Below are positions 9,928-19,674 of a stretch of 64,000 nt of DNA, one piece after another. The notes beneath the pieces were generated by a model, which worked only from the letters and a program-made list of their open reading frames with translations, had not been told where the DNA came from and made no database searches. Each line of letters starts with the position of its first letter. The first letter of the stretch is position 1. The stretch comes from VAZQ01 sp963739175 (GTDB lineage Bacteria; Pseudomonadota; Alphaproteobacteria; Rhizobiales; Xanthobacteraceae), in assembly GCA_963739175.1 (NCBI GenBank), contig CAVTZH010000011.1:372001-436000 (forward strand). The letters are read 5' to 3'. A program made the position numbers and the translations under genes.

Positions 9928-10054
9928 GCGAGCCCCTTGTCCGTCGTTTCCGTCCACGGTCGCGTTCGATCGTGCGAGCGCGACCCCGCAGACAATACTT
10001 GACGGCTTCGGCAAGCGATAGGTTTTCGGTGCCGCACGCGCGGCAGAGTGATGG

Positions 10055-11176
10055 TTACCGCGTGCGCGCCAAGGTCACCGGCTGAACACGACTTCCGTTG
10101 GTGACTTCGTTGGGCAGGTTGATGACGACCCGCTCACCAGCCTTCAACCCGTCCGTCAGGCTGACGATCGCGCCGTCCGTCGATGCGACAGTGACGGTGC
10201 GGAAGCGGACCAGGTCGTTTTCCAGCACGCCGACAATGTTGTCCTCTCCGCGCGTGATAAGAGCTCCCACCGGCACCTGGATGTGGCTCTTGATCGGAAC
10301 GTGCAGCGTCACATAGGCGAAGCTGCCGGCCGTGAAGAAGCCGTCCGCATTGTCGAGGTGAACCTCGATCAGCATGGTGCGCGTGCGCGGCTCGAGCTCG
10401 CCGGTCATCCGCGTCACGGTCCCGACCCTGTTGCGCTCCGGATTGGCGGCATCGCTGATCACGGCCCGATTCCCAACTTGCACAAATGGCACGTCCATCT
10501 GCTGCACGTAGGTGAAGACGCGGATCCGGCTGTCGTCCGACAACGTCATCATCGGCATGGCGCTGGTGATATTGGTCTGCGAATTCGTGACGAGCGCACC
10601 CGGATCGACGAAACGCGCGGTCACCCGGCCCGAGAACGGCGCGCGCACGGTCTTGTAAGATACCGCCGTCGCGAGCACGCCGACGTTGTTCTCCGCGACG
10701 GTGGCGTCGGTCTCCGCCTGATACAGCGCCACCTGCGTGGTGTTGCCCTTCGAGTAGAGCTCCTTGATGCGGGCAAGATTGCGTCGCTTGTGCATGAGAT
10801 CGGCATTCGCCGCCGCATATTGCTGCTCCAGCTCCGGCGACTCGATCTCTGCGAGGATCTGACCGGCCTCGACCTTGTCGCCTTTGTCGACCTGGACCTC
10901 CTTGATGTAGCCTGCGACCTTCGCATACAGCACCGCGGTTGCGCCCGCGCGCACGTCGCCGAGAAGTTTGATCATCCGCTCGGTCGGTCCCGCTGTCGAC
11001 GTCACGAACTCGACCCGGGGTCCGCGATCGGACACGACAGCCCGCGCCTCGCGCGCCGACGCGACACTCTGGCTGCGCGTGACGTGAAAATAGACGACGG
11101 CGCCGACCGCTATGAGCAGGGTAGCAACGCCGAACACATAGAACTTCGATGAGCGGCCTTCTCTTGTTTTAGCCAT
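10055..11176 (-). CDS. RND efflux periplasmic adaptor (membrane fusion protein)
   Basis: 373 residues from ATG 11176, supported by GAAGGAGG nine bases upstream. It overlaps the end of the pump gene by eight bases. A single N-terminal membrane segment (VFGVATLLIAVGAVVYF) anchors it. The biotinyl-lipoyl halves (YAKVAGYIKEVQVDKGDKVE and KTVRAPFSGRVTARFVDPG) flank a short alpha-hairpin with ELEQQYAAANADLMHKRRNL. A beta-barrel and membrane-proximal domain follow, ending VTNGSRVQPVTLARTR. It bridges the inner-membrane pump at 11169-14429 to an outer-membrane channel. No TolC-type channel gene is in the window. Confidence 0.93.
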   Translation of the reverse strand: MAKTREGRSSKFYVFGVATLLIAVGAVVYFHVTRSQSVASAREARAVVSDRGPRVEFVTSTAGPTERMIKLLGDVRAGATAVLYAKVAGYIKEVQVDKGDKVEAGQILAEIESPELEQQYAAANADLMHKRRNLARIKELYSKGNTTQVALYQAETDATVAENNVGVLATAVSYKTVRAPFSGRVTARFVDPGALVTNSQTNITSAMPMMTLSDDSRIRVFTYVQQMDVPFVQVGNRAVISDAANPERNRVGTVTRMTGELEPRTRTMLIEVHLDNADGFFTAGSFAYVTLHVPIKSHIQVPVGALITRGEDNIVGVLENDLVRFRTVTVASTDGAIVSLTDGLKAGERVVINLPNEVTNGSRVQPVTLARTR

Positions 11177-14100
11177 GGCCCAAGGCCTCCTTCGATGCAC
11201 CGGCAGCTTCGGCGGCGAAACGTTGATCGAGTGTGTGCAGCGCCGGAGCGCTCTTGCGCAGTAGCGTGTAGAAAATCGGAACCAGCAGCAGGGTCGCGAA
11301 CGTCGCGAAGACTAGGCCCCCGATCACCGCGCGGCCGAGCGGCGCGTTCTGCTCGCCCGCATCGCCCAGGCCGAGCGCCATCGGGACCATGCCCATGATC
11401 ATCGCGAGCGCCGTCATCAGCACCGGCCGCAACCGGGTCTTGCCGGATTCGATCACCGCTTCTAACGGCGTCAGCAATTCATTTCGCGAGCGCAGGTCGT
11501 TCGCGAAGGCCACGACCAGGATCGAGTTCGATACCGAAATGCCGACCGCCATGATGGCGCCCATCAGCGACATCACGTTGATCGTGGTGCCGGTGAGCGC
11601 CAGCGTCCAGACAATGCCGAGCAACGCAGCCGGCACCGCCATCATGATGATGAAGGGATCGATCCACGACTGGAACAGGATCACCAGCACCGCATAGACC
11701 AGGATGATCGCAAGGATGAGGCCAAAACCCAGCATGCGGAACGAGTTCTCCATGACCTCGTTCTGGCCACGCAACGTGATCTTTGTCGTCGACGGCAGGC
11801 CTTTCTGCACTTCGGCGATCGCCTTGTTGATCTCTGCGGCCACCGACCCGAGATCGCGTCCTTCGACATTGGCAGCGACGTCGATCACGCGCTGGATGGT
11901 GTAGTGATTGATCGAGTTCATCGTGGAGCCGGGACGCACGCTCGCGATGTCGCTTATCCGCGTGACCGGCGCGCTCGGGAGCGCGGTCGGTAAGGCCTGC
12001 GCGATGATCGGATTGATGTTGTTGGTTGGCGGATTGGCCGGGAAGTTCAAGATGTCTCCCACGGTTTGCAGGCGGTCGGCCGATGTCACCACGGCGACGG
12101 TGTAGTTCACGCCGTTCTGTGGATTGAGATAGTAGGTCGGGCTGATCAAAGAACTTCCCGACAGCGACGCCAGCATGTTGTTCGCGACATCGCGTTGCGC
12201 AACGCCAAGCCGCGCCGCGCGCTGCCGGTCGACGTCGATCTGCAGCGTCGGGAAATCCAGAATTTGCGTGATGCGCGGATCGACCAGGCCCGGGATGCGC
12301 CGGACCATCTGCAATAACCGCTGCCCCACTTCGTAGGACCGAGTGAAATTTTGGTCCTGGATCTGGATGTCGATCGGCGCAGGCAGGCCGAAATTGAGCA
12401 CCTGGCTCACAATGTCGGCGGTCTGGAAGTAGAAGGTGACGCCGGGAAAGTCGTGTTCAAGGCGCTCGCGGAGTTGCTTGCGATAATACTCGGATGGACG
12501 GTGTGGCTTGCTCAGGGAGATCAGCATCTCGCCGTCAGCGCCGCTCACGTTGTCGCTAGGCACGAAGGCGAGATTGAGTGCGCCGGGCACGCCGATCGTG
12601 TGATTGACGGTGCGCAGTTCCGCCGGCGGAATGATTTCCCGGATGCGGTCCTCGACCTTGATCATGATTTGCTCGGTACCCTCGAGCCGATAGCCTTTCG
12701 GGGCGCGCACATGCAGCTTCAGGATTCCAACGTCCGCGGTCGGGAAGAAGTCAGTGCCCACCACCGGGACCAGCGCGCCCGTAGCCGCGAAGAAGACGGC
12801 GAAGCAGCCGAGCACGAACCTCTTTCGGATCAATACGCCGGCCAACAACGCCCCGTAGGCGTTGCGGAACCGATCGAAATTGCGATCAAACGCGTTGGCC
12901 AGGCGCCGGCCCCAGCCAAGCTTTTGTCCCTCCGCGCCATGGTGATGCTCGTCCTTGAGCAGCTGCCGCGCCATCGCGGGCACCACCGTGAACGACAACA
13001 CATAGGACGCGAGCATTGCCAGCACGACGGTGATGGCAAGCGGGATGAACAGGAATCGCGCCGGGCCTTCCAGGAACACGACTGGGAAGAACACGATGCA
13101 GATGCACAACGTGGCGACCGTCAACGGCTGGATCACCTCGGCCGAACCGTCCAAAATGGAAACGGTTACCGATTTTCCCAGCATCTGGTTGCGGTGGATG
13201 TTCTCCATGACGACGGTTGCGTTGTCGACGAGCATGCCGATCGCAAGCGCCAGGCCACCGAGCGTCATCAGGTTGATCGACTGGCCCGTCATGTAGAGCC
13301 CGGCGACGCCCGCAAAGATCGACAGCGGGATCGAGATCGCCACGACGACGGTGTTTCGCCAGCTTCCGAGGAACACCAGGATCATCAGCGAGACGAGGAT
13401 GGAAGCAAGGATGGCTTCCTTGACCACGTTCTCGACCGCCGAGCGCACGAACACCGACTGGTCGAAATCCATCGCCAGTTCCATGCCCTCAGGCGCGATG
13501 GCCTGAAGCTCCGGCAACATGTTCTTCACGGCATTGACCACCGCCAGCGTTGACGCCGTACTGTTCTTGAGGATCGGCAGGAAGCTGGCGCGCTGACCGT
13601 TGATACGGACGATGTTGGTCTGCTGCGCAAAGCTGTCGCTGACCTTCGCAAGGTCGCCGAGCAGCACCGGGATGCCGTCGCGGACACCGACCGGCAGGTA
13701 GTTGAATTGATCGACTATCTTGGGACTGGAATTGAGCTGGATGTTGTATTCGTTCGGCCCCAGCCGGGCGATCCCCGCCGGTACGATCACGTTGGTCGTA
13801 CCCATGGCGTTGACCACGTCCATCTGCGACAGACCCTTGGAGCTGGCCTTCGCGGTATCGACCTCCACGATGATCTGGCGCTGTTTGCCGCCGAAGGCTC
13901 CAGGAATCGACAATCCCGGAATCGTGAACAGGCGCAGCCGAAGGAACTGGTTGGCGTAGTCGGACAGCAACTGCTCGGCCAGCGTCTTGCTGTTGAGCGT
14001 AACCTGCACCACCGGAACGTTCGACGCATTGAACTGGATGATATTGGGCGGCTGCATGCCGGGCGGTGCGATACGCAGCACGGCATTGCTCTGCGCTGAA

Positions 14101-14429
14101 ATCTGCGCGATCGCGGCACCGACATTCGCACCCTGCTGGAAGTAGATCTTCAGGATGCCCTGGCCGGGGATCGACAGCGACTCGATCCGCTCAATGCCGT
14201 TCACCGTCGTGGAATAGGCGCGCTCGGCGACCAGCACCACGCGCCGTTCCATGTCCTCAGCGTTGAGTCCGTTGTAGCTCCACGCGACATAGACGACCGG
14301 GATGTCGATGGTCGGGAAAATGTCGACGACCATGCGCGTGACGGAAATCGCGCCCATCAGCATGATGAGCATCGCAGCTACCGCCATCGTATAAGGACGG
14401 CGCAGCGCCACGCGCACGAGGTTGATCAT
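11169..14429 (-). CDS. RND-family inner-membrane efflux transporter (AcrB/HAE1-like)
   Basis: 1086 residues, full length for AcrB-type pumps, starting MINLVRVALRRPYTMAVAAM. Twelve membrane helices and two large periplasmic loops are arranged as expected, with the TM4 proton-relay block reading GMLVDNATVVMENIHRNQ. The AcrB pair Asp407-Asp408 therefore appears as Asp-Asn, a substitution also seen in other alphaproteobacterial RND subfamilies. A histidine-rich patch (DEHHHGAEG) lies in the cytoplasmic loop after the first half. The substrate cannot be named. It forms an operon with the adaptor downstream. A GTAGTTCTAC palindrome lies about 225 bases upstream of the start. Confidence 0.93.
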   Translation of the reverse strand: MINLVRVALRRPYTMAVAAMLIMLMGAISVTRMVVDIFPTIDIPVVYVAWSYNGLNAEDMERRVVLVAERAYSTTVNGIERIESLSIPGQGILKIYFQQGANVGAAIAQISAQSNAVLRIAPPGMQPPNIIQFNASNVPVVQVTLNSKTLAEQLLSDYANQFLRLRLFTIPGLSIPGAFGGKQRQIIVEVDTAKASSKGLSQMDVVNAMGTTNVIVPAGIARLGPNEYNIQLNSSPKIVDQFNYLPVGVRDGIPVLLGDLAKVSDSFAQQTNIVRINGQRASFLPILKNSTASTLAVVNAVKNMLPELQAIAPEGMELAMDFDQSVFVRSAVENVVKEAILASILVSLMILVFLGSWRNTVVVAISIPLSIFAGVAGLYMTGQSINLMTLGGLALAIGMLVDNATVVMENIHRNQMLGKSVTVSILDGSAEVIQPLTVATLCICIVFFPVVFLEGPARFLFIPLAITVVLAMLASYVLSFTVVPAMARQLLKDEHHHGAEGQKLGWGRRLANAFDRNFDRFRNAYGALLAGVLIRKRFVLGCFAVFFAATGALVPVVGTDFFPTADVGILKLHVRAPKGYRLEGTEQIMIKVEDRIREIIPPAELRTVNHTIGVPGALNLAFVPSDNVSGADGEMLISLSKPHRPSEYYRKQLRERLEHDFPGVTFYFQTADIVSQVLNFGLPAPIDIQIQDQNFTRSYEVGQRLLQMVRRIPGLVDPRITQILDFPTLQIDVDRQRAARLGVAQRDVANNMLASLSGSSLISPTYYLNPQNGVNYTVAVVTSADRLQTVGDILNFPANPPTNNINPIIAQALPTALPSAPVTRISDIASVRPGSTMNSINHYTIQRVIDVAANVEGRDLGSVAAEINKAIAEVQKGLPSTTKITLRGQNEVMENSFRMLGFGLILAIILVYAVLVILFQSWIDPFIIMMAVPAALLGIVWTLALTGTTINVMSLMGAIMAVGISVSNSILVVAFANDLRSRNELLTPLEAVIESGKTRLRPVLMTALAMIMGMVPMALGLGDAGEQNAPLGRAVIGGLVFATFATLLLVPIFYTLLRKSAPALHTLDQRFAAEAAGASKEALGHG

Positions 14430-14653
14430 GATCGACCCCTCCCTCCCCGGGCAACGACAATGCCCGCCTTGCGTCGAATCCAGCCGCGCAGGAGAGAAAG
14501 CGAGCGCAGAATCGTTTTTCCTGCCGTTCTTGATCCCGCAGTTTCAATTCATCGTAAGATTGCGCCGTTGGCAAGTTAAACGCGACTCGCGCCAGCGCGT
14601 AACATTTCCGTAAACAAATTTGCGTCGGCGATGAGCCTGCGGATCACCGCAGT

Positions 14654-14663
14654 GTAGTTCTAC
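14654..14663. promoter_or_regulatory. GTAGTTCTAC palindrome, copy 1, upstream of RND pump
   Basis: GTAGTTCTAC, the reverse complement of the GTAGAACTAC found at 24401 and 28827. It lies in the 250-base intergenic stretch before the leftward RND gene. The rest of 14430-14682 shows no gene. The motif is a candidate operator for a FixJ/NarL-type regulator; that link is inferred. Confidence 0.5.
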
Positions 14664-14682
14664 CGCCCTGCCCGCAAATATC

Positions 14683-15732
14683 TCACTGCATCGTCATTAT
14701 TGCCTGCACCCGTTCGACCACGTCAGCCGGCGTCGTTCGATGCACCTGCTCCACGAGCGCCTGCACGGCTTCTCCGGTCATAGGCTCAATATCGACCTTC
14801 ATCGCGGCGGCCTCCGCGACGAAGGCAGGGTCACGCATGGTCGCGTCGAAGGCGCGGCGCAACGCCGCAGCACGCGCCGCCGGCACACCGGGCGGCAGGA
14901 AGTAAGGGCGGCCGTGGGCTTGGCGGGCCAAGACCAGGCGCAGTGCCTGGCGATCGGAGTCGGTCCGGGCGAGATCGACGATTCGGGCGAACGGACGCAG
15001 CTCCGGTGGATCCTCGAGGCTGAAGTGTCCAATGATGGTGATGGTCTTGTCGCGGACCCATTCTGGCCGCTGCGCCTTCAGCGAATCCCAGCCGACGATC
15101 TGAGCATGAACCTCGCCGCGCTCCATGGCGATATTGATTTCGGTGCCGCTCTTGTAGCCACGCACAATCCGATATTTCAGTCCAAGCACCTCTCGCGACA
15201 GGATCGAGAGGTCATTCGAACCGGAGCCCGGCCCCGAGGTGCCGACGATCGCTTCCTTGGTTTTCAATTCCTCCAGGCTCTGCACCGGCGACTTGTGCCA
15301 GACATAGGCAACATTGTTCGAGCGATACATGCTTCCGATCCAGGTGAATTGCGTCGGATCGAACCGCGACACCTTCGGCGTCAGCAGCGGACCGGTCGGC
15401 ATGCCGTTGAGAGGTGCGCCAATCATCGTGCCGTCGCGGGCACCGGACGCGAACAAATGGTTCGCCATCTGGTTGCCGCCCGCGCCTGGCACGTTCTGCA
15501 CCACGATGTTGGGCTTGCCGGGAATGTGATTTTGCAGATGGCGTGCAACGAGACGGCCGATCAGGTCGACGCCGCCACCGGGCGAGGTTCCGACCATCAT
15601 CTGGACGGTCTTGCCGGCATAGAATGCAGCTTCGTCATCGGCCCTCGCGGACGTGCCGGCAACGGCAAGCGCGATGAACATGATCGAGACGTACGTGGGC
15701 GCAACCCCTCTCCTATCCACTTTTGTTTTCAT
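14683..15732 (-). CDS. TctC/Bug-family solute receptor
   Basis: 349 residues from ATG 15732, with GGAG just upstream; a longer in-frame start at 15822 would precede the signal peptide and was rejected. The signal peptide ends near GTSARADD. Bug-family signatures: AAFYAGKTVQMMVGTSPGGG, VDLIGRLVARHLQNHIPGKP, SGPGSGSND and FLPPGVPAARAAALRRAFD. Like the other four receptors here it has no adjacent TctAB genes. It is divergent from the flavoprotein/UGSC operon starting at 15837, across a gap of about 100 bases, so the two could share regulation. Confidence 0.9.
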   Translation of the reverse strand: MKTKVDRRGVAPTYVSIMFIALAVAGTSARADDEAAFYAGKTVQMMVGTSPGGGVDLIGRLVARHLQNHIPGKPNIVVQNVPGAGGNQMANHLFASGARDGTMIGAPLNGMPTGPLLTPKVSRFDPTQFTWIGSMYRSNNVAYVWHKSPVQSLEELKTKEAIVGTSGPGSGSNDLSILSREVLGLKYRIVRGYKSGTEINIAMERGEVHAQIVGWDSLKAQRPEWVRDKTITIIGHFSLEDPPELRPFARIVDLARTDSDRQALRLVLARQAHGRPYFLPPGVPAARAAALRRAFDATMRDPAFVAEAAAMKVDIEPMTGEAVQALVEQVHRTTPADVVERVQAIMTMQ

Positions 15733-15836
15733 TCTCCGTCTCCCGCGACCGGTGAACGATGTAGTCCTGCCGGAGGCGTTGCTAGCGTATAGTGGACGCG
15801 GCGCTTCGTACAAATGGGACACCTGAGGGCGGCCGC

Positions 15837-16758
15837 ATGCGTGAATTCGACCTGGTCGTGATCGGCGCGGGCGTCGCCGGCTTGACCGCGGCCATGCACG
15901 CCGCCCGCTGTGGATTGAGCGTGGCGGTGGTCGAGCGCATGGGTGTCGGCGGCCAGATCGCGGCCGCCGAGCGGATCGAGAATTTTCCCGGGTTCCCGCA
16001 AGGCGTGTCCGGCGCCGAGCTCGGCCCGCTCCTGCACGAACAGGCCGAGGCCGCCGGCGCAGAGTTCGTGCTCGACACGGTCGAGGGCTTGGCCGTCGAG
16101 GGCGACTGGCGCGTCATCCATTGCGCATCGGAGCCCCTGAAGGGGCGCGCGGTGATCGTCGCCGCCGGCTCGGCACTGAAGTCGCTTGGGGGTGCCCGGT
16201 GAAGAGGCCTTCCTCGGCCGCGGCGTGTCGCACTGTGCCTCCTGCGACGGGCATTTCTTCTCCGGGCAGAACGTGTGCGTGATCGGCGGCGGCGATTCGG
16301 CCCTCGACGAGGCGCTGGTGCTGACCGAGCATGCGGCCCGCGTGACGATCTTTCACCGCGGGGCAACCTTCGATGCACAACGGGTGCTGATCGATCGCGT
16401 CGCCGCCAACGGCAAGATCGAGATGGTGCCGTCGACCGCCGTCGAGGAGATTTTCGGCGATGACAGCGTGTCGGGGGTTCGGTTGCGCGATCTCACCTCG
16501 CGGACGGTGCGCGACCACGCCATCAAAGGCGTGTTCGTCTATGTTGGGCTCGAGCCCAACAGCGCGTTTGTGCGCGGCGTCGTCGCGGTCGATCCAGCCG
16601 GCCATATCGACACCGACATCATGATGCGCAGCTCGGTTCCCGGCATCTTCGCCGCCGGCGACATCCGGGCGCATTCGGTTGCGCAACTGGCGGCCGTTGC
16701 CGGCGACGGCGCCACCGCCGCCATCGCCGCCTGGCGTTATCTCAAGGAACGCGCCTGA
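15837..16758 (+). CDS. Thioredoxin-reductase-like FAD/NAD(P) oxidoreductase, one frame break
   Basis: Begins ATG 15837 with an FAD-binding GxGxxG motif (VVIGAGVAGLTAAMHA) and GGQIAAAERIENFPGFPQG, a TrxB hallmark. The frame breaks near 16193 in a run of five G; removing one G gives LGVPGEEAFLGRG followed by the redox site CASCDG, where TrxB has CATCDG. An NAD(P)-binding motif (VIGGGDSALDEALVL) and the closing FAD motif (GIFAAGDIRAHSVAQLAAVA) follow. About 306 residues, close to TrxB length. It probably supplies electrons to a dithiol partner, and the UGSC-like protein 92 bases downstream is the natural candidate. It may not be the housekeeping thioredoxin reductase. Confidence 0.85.
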
Positions 16759-16850
16759 CTAGGGGCAGCAATGCCGCCCCCGTCCTTGGCTTGCCCCGGC
16801 CGCAGACCTATAATTCCGCCAAACCCGCCGAACGCCCGAGGATTCGCACC

Positions 16851-17468
16851 ATGAACAAGCCCGCCGCCCCACACGATCTCTCGAACAGCGCCGCCTTTGG
16901 CGACAAGATCACGGTGCTCAACCCGGTCGGCTATCCGCCCAAGGTCAACAAGAAGGCGCTCTCGCCACGGCCCGAGAGCCTCGACGGCAAGACCATCTAT
17001 CTGGTCGATTGCCGCTTCGACGATTCGATCGACCTGCTCAAGCAGATCCAGGCGTGGTTCGCCGACCACATGCCGAACGTGAACACCAAGATGATCTCGC
17101 TGTCGGCGACCTATCAGCACGACGACAAGAAGACCTGGGAAGAGATCAAGGCGAACGGCGACGCCGCCATCGTCGGCGTCGGGCATTGCTCGAACTGCGC
17201 GCCCGCGGTCGCGACCCACGCGATCACCATCGAGACCAAATACGGCGTGCCGACGGTGGCGCTGCACACCGACAAGTTCGACCGCGTGGTGCAGTCGGTC
17301 ACCAAGATGGCCGGCCTGCCGGAGGCGCAGCGCGCCTTCGTGCCGATGCCGGTGATGGGCAAGACCGCGCAGGAGCTGCGCGACTACGTCTACGGCAAGG
17401 ACCCGATCACCGGGAAGCCGGTCATGCAGGAGGTCATCGCGGGGCTCACCACTGCGCTGAACGCCTAA
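16851..17468 (+). CDS. UGSC-like (seleno)protein family member, Cys form
   Basis: 205 residues from ATG 16851, with GAGGA about ten bases upstream. The protein starts MNKPAAPHDLSNSAAF and has an alpha/beta pattern (TVLNPVGYPPKV, KTIYLVDCRFDDSIDLL). The motif GVGHCSNCAPAVATHAITIE sits where the UGSC family carries its U-G-S-C site; here the codons are TGC, so both positions are ordinary cysteines (C-S-N-C). I assign the family from this motif and overall shape, not from a search. A redox role with the flavoprotein upstream is inferred. It ends six bases before the next start. Confidence 0.65.
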   Translation: MNKPAAPHDLSNSAAFGDKITVLNPVGYPPKVNKKALSPRPESLDGKTIYLVDCRFDDSIDLLKQIQAWFADHMPNVNTKMISLSATYQHDDKKTWEEIKANGDAAIVGVGHCSNCAPAVATHAITIETKYGVPTVALHTDKFDRVVQSVTKMAGLPEAQRAFVPMPVMGKTAQELRDYVYGKDPITGKPVMQEVIAGLTTALNA

Positions 17469-17474
17469 AGAAAC

Positions 17475-18554
17475 ATGTCAGAGCACGCGAGTAAGGCCGA
17501 GTTCGAGCGTAGCACGCCGCGTCTCGTCGAGCCCGACACCGAAGAAAACCTCCAGCGCCAATTCCACGACAACGGCTGGACCGACTATCTCCCGATCGTG
17601 CTGCCGACCGAGCGGCGCGTGCAGGAGATGCTCGCGTACACGAGCCACAAGCCGGACGAGATCGTCGGCCACATGGCGGCGACCGAATTCCGCGTCGCCT
17701 GGGAGTACACCGTCGAGAAGGTTGCGGTGAACGCGGTGATGGCGGGCGCCAGGCCGGAATACTTCCCGGTCATTCTGGCGTTGGCGGCCTCCGGCGTTTC
17801 GGCGCGCGGCTCGACCACCTCGTCATCGGCGGCGATGGTGGTGGTGAACGGCCCGATCCGCAACGAGCTCAAGATGAACTCGGGCATCGGCGCGATGGGC
17901 CCCTACAATCACGCCAATGCCACCATCGGCCGCGCTTACGGCCTGCTCTCGCAGAATCTGCAGGGCGGCTCGGAGCCGGGCGTCAGCTTCATGGGGTCGC
18001 AGGGCAACAGCTACACATATAACAATGTCACCTTCGCCGAGAACGAAGAGGACAGCCCCTGGGAGCCGCTGCACGTGCAGAAGGGCTTCAAGCCGGACGA
18101 CAGCGCGGTCAGCATCTTCTACGGCTGCCGCTCGACCACTTTCTGTCTGGGCTTGCGCGAAAAATACTGGCGCGAGCACGTGCGCGACATGCTCGCCGGC
18201 ATCGACGGCAATTCGACGCCCTGCCTGCTGCTCGATCCCTTGACCGCGCAGCAGTTCATCGATCGCGGCGGCTTCGACACCAAGGCCAAGCTGATCCGCT
18301 TCATCCACGAGACCGCGGAGATGCCGGCCGGCCGCTACTGGGATCTGCAGCTGGTGCAGAACTACGTCTACCCGTGGGCGACCTTCGGCAAAGAGCCGAT
18401 GGCGTCATGGCTCAAGGCCGGCGAGCACGAAAACATCCACCACTTCCCTGAAGGCGAGATCAACGTGGTCGTGGTCGGCGGCGAAGCCAACGCCTACTGG
18501 CGCATCATGGGCGCGAAGTACCGCAAGACGGTATCCGTCGACGAGTGGCGCTAG
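17475..18554 (+). CDS. Conserved hypothetical protein, partner of UGSC-like protein
   Basis: 359 residues starting MSEHASKAEFERSTPRLVEP, six bases after the UGSC-like stop codon and so almost certainly coexpressed. I do not recognise a named family. Visible features are a soluble alpha/beta composition, a glycine/serine-rich stretch (ASGVSARGSTTSSSAAMVVV), NGPIRNELKMNSGIGAMGPY, and a C-terminal INVVVVGGEANAYWRIMG strand-loop. Single Cys residues occur in FYGCRSTTFCLG and TPCLLLD. No signal peptide or membrane segment is present, so it is probably cytoplasmic. Its constant position beside a UGSC-like gene suggests it is the catalytic partner, but that is inference. Confidence 0.8.
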   Translation: MSEHASKAEFERSTPRLVEPDTEENLQRQFHDNGWTDYLPIVLPTERRVQEMLAYTSHKPDEIVGHMAATEFRVAWEYTVEKVAVNAVMAGARPEYFPVILALAASGVSARGSTTSSSAAMVVVNGPIRNELKMNSGIGAMGPYNHANATIGRAYGLLSQNLQGGSEPGVSFMGSQGNSYTYNNVTFAENEEDSPWEPLHVQKGFKPDDSAVSIFYGCRSTTFCLGLREKYWREHVRDMLAGIDGNSTPCLLLDPLTAQQFIDRGGFDTKAKLIRFIHETAEMPAGRYWDLQLVQNYVYPWATFGKEPMASWLKAGEHENIHHFPEGEINVVVVGGEANAYWRIMGAKYRKTVSVDEWR

Positions 18555-18555
18555 C

Positions 18556-19540
18556 TCACTTCGGCGGCGCGAGCTTGGCCATGCTGACGACCTTGGCCCA
18601 TTTGTCGATATCCGCGCGCAGATATTTCTCGAATTCGGGCGGCGTCATCGTCATCGGATTGGCGCCTTGCCGCGCCCACGCGTCCTTGACGTCGGGCCGG
18701 GCCATGATCTTGCGGATCTCCGCGTTGAGCGTGTCGACGATGGCTTGCGGGGTCTTCGCCGGCGCCATCACGCCGAGCCAGATGGTCGAACTCGTAGCCG
18801 GGCACGCCGGCCTCGTCGATGGTCGGCACCTCGGGCATCACCGACGAGCGCTTCTTGCCGCTGGTGCCGAGCGCGACGAACTTCCCTTCCTTCACGTTCG
18901 GCGCCAGCACCGTGATCGCGTCGAACATCATCTGCACATGGCCGCCGAGCACGCTGGTGCGCATGTCGCCGGAGGTCTTGTGCGGGACATGCACGATATC
19001 GGTGCCGGTCATGGCTTTGAACAGCTCGGCCGCCATGTGATACGGCGTGCCGGGGCCGGACGACGCGTAGTTGAGCTGGCCGGGCTTCGACTTGGCGAGC
19101 GCGATGAACTCCTTGAGGTTCTTCACGCCGAGCGACGGATTGACCACCATCATCACGTCGAACTCGTTGATCGGCGACACCGGCACGAAGTCGCGCATCA
19201 GATTGTACGGCCGGTTCGGGATCAGCAACTCGTTGGTCGTGTGCGTGTTCGACATCACCAGCAGCGTGTAGCCGTCGGGCGCCGACTTCGCGACCGCCTC
19301 GGTGCCGATGATGGCGCCGGCGCCGGGCCGGTTCTCGACCACGAAATTCTGCTTGAGTTGTTCCGTCAGATGCTGCGCGAGCACGCGCGCAAAGACGTCC
19401 GCGGGGCCGCCGGCGCCGAACGGCACGATCATCCGCACCGGCTTGGTCGGGTAGCTTTGCGCCGAGGCATTGGTCGCCGCCATCGCAACGACCGCAAGCA
19501 GGGCCAAGGACCGCACCAAAACGCGCGTCAAAACGGTCAT
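18556..19540 (-). CDS. TctC/Bug-family solute receptor, one frame break
   Basis: Starts ATG 19540, chosen over ATG 19546 because GGGAGG then has six-base spacing. The signal peptide ends at TNASAQS, followed by the strict Bug N-terminus YPTKPVRMIVPFGAGGPADV. Other blocks are FVVENRPGAGAIIGTEAVAK, YASSGPGTPYHMAAELFK and VPHKTSGDMRTSVLGGHVQM. The frame breaks near 18778; the second frame continues MMAPAKTPQAIVDTLNAEIR to the TGA at 18556. About 328 residues. It is convergent with the UGSC partner gene, with one base between the two stop codons, so no terminator fits between them. Confidence 0.87.
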
Positions 19541-19674
19541 GAACATCCTCCCGGAAGTAATTGTCGAAGCGGTGATATACCGCCCTGCGGGGCGGTTCAA
19601 TGCGGCACAGCTTCGCGGTGCAGATTCGCGATCCTTGGGAGAACCCCGGCCGCCCGAGGATCATTCCGGGGAGG

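Noticed and set aside
16190..16203. In-frame TGA before CASCDG as a selenocysteine codon
   Set aside because: The TGA appears only after a one-base slip in a G run. Removing one G restores the TrxB sequence, and no SECIS-like stem is evident.
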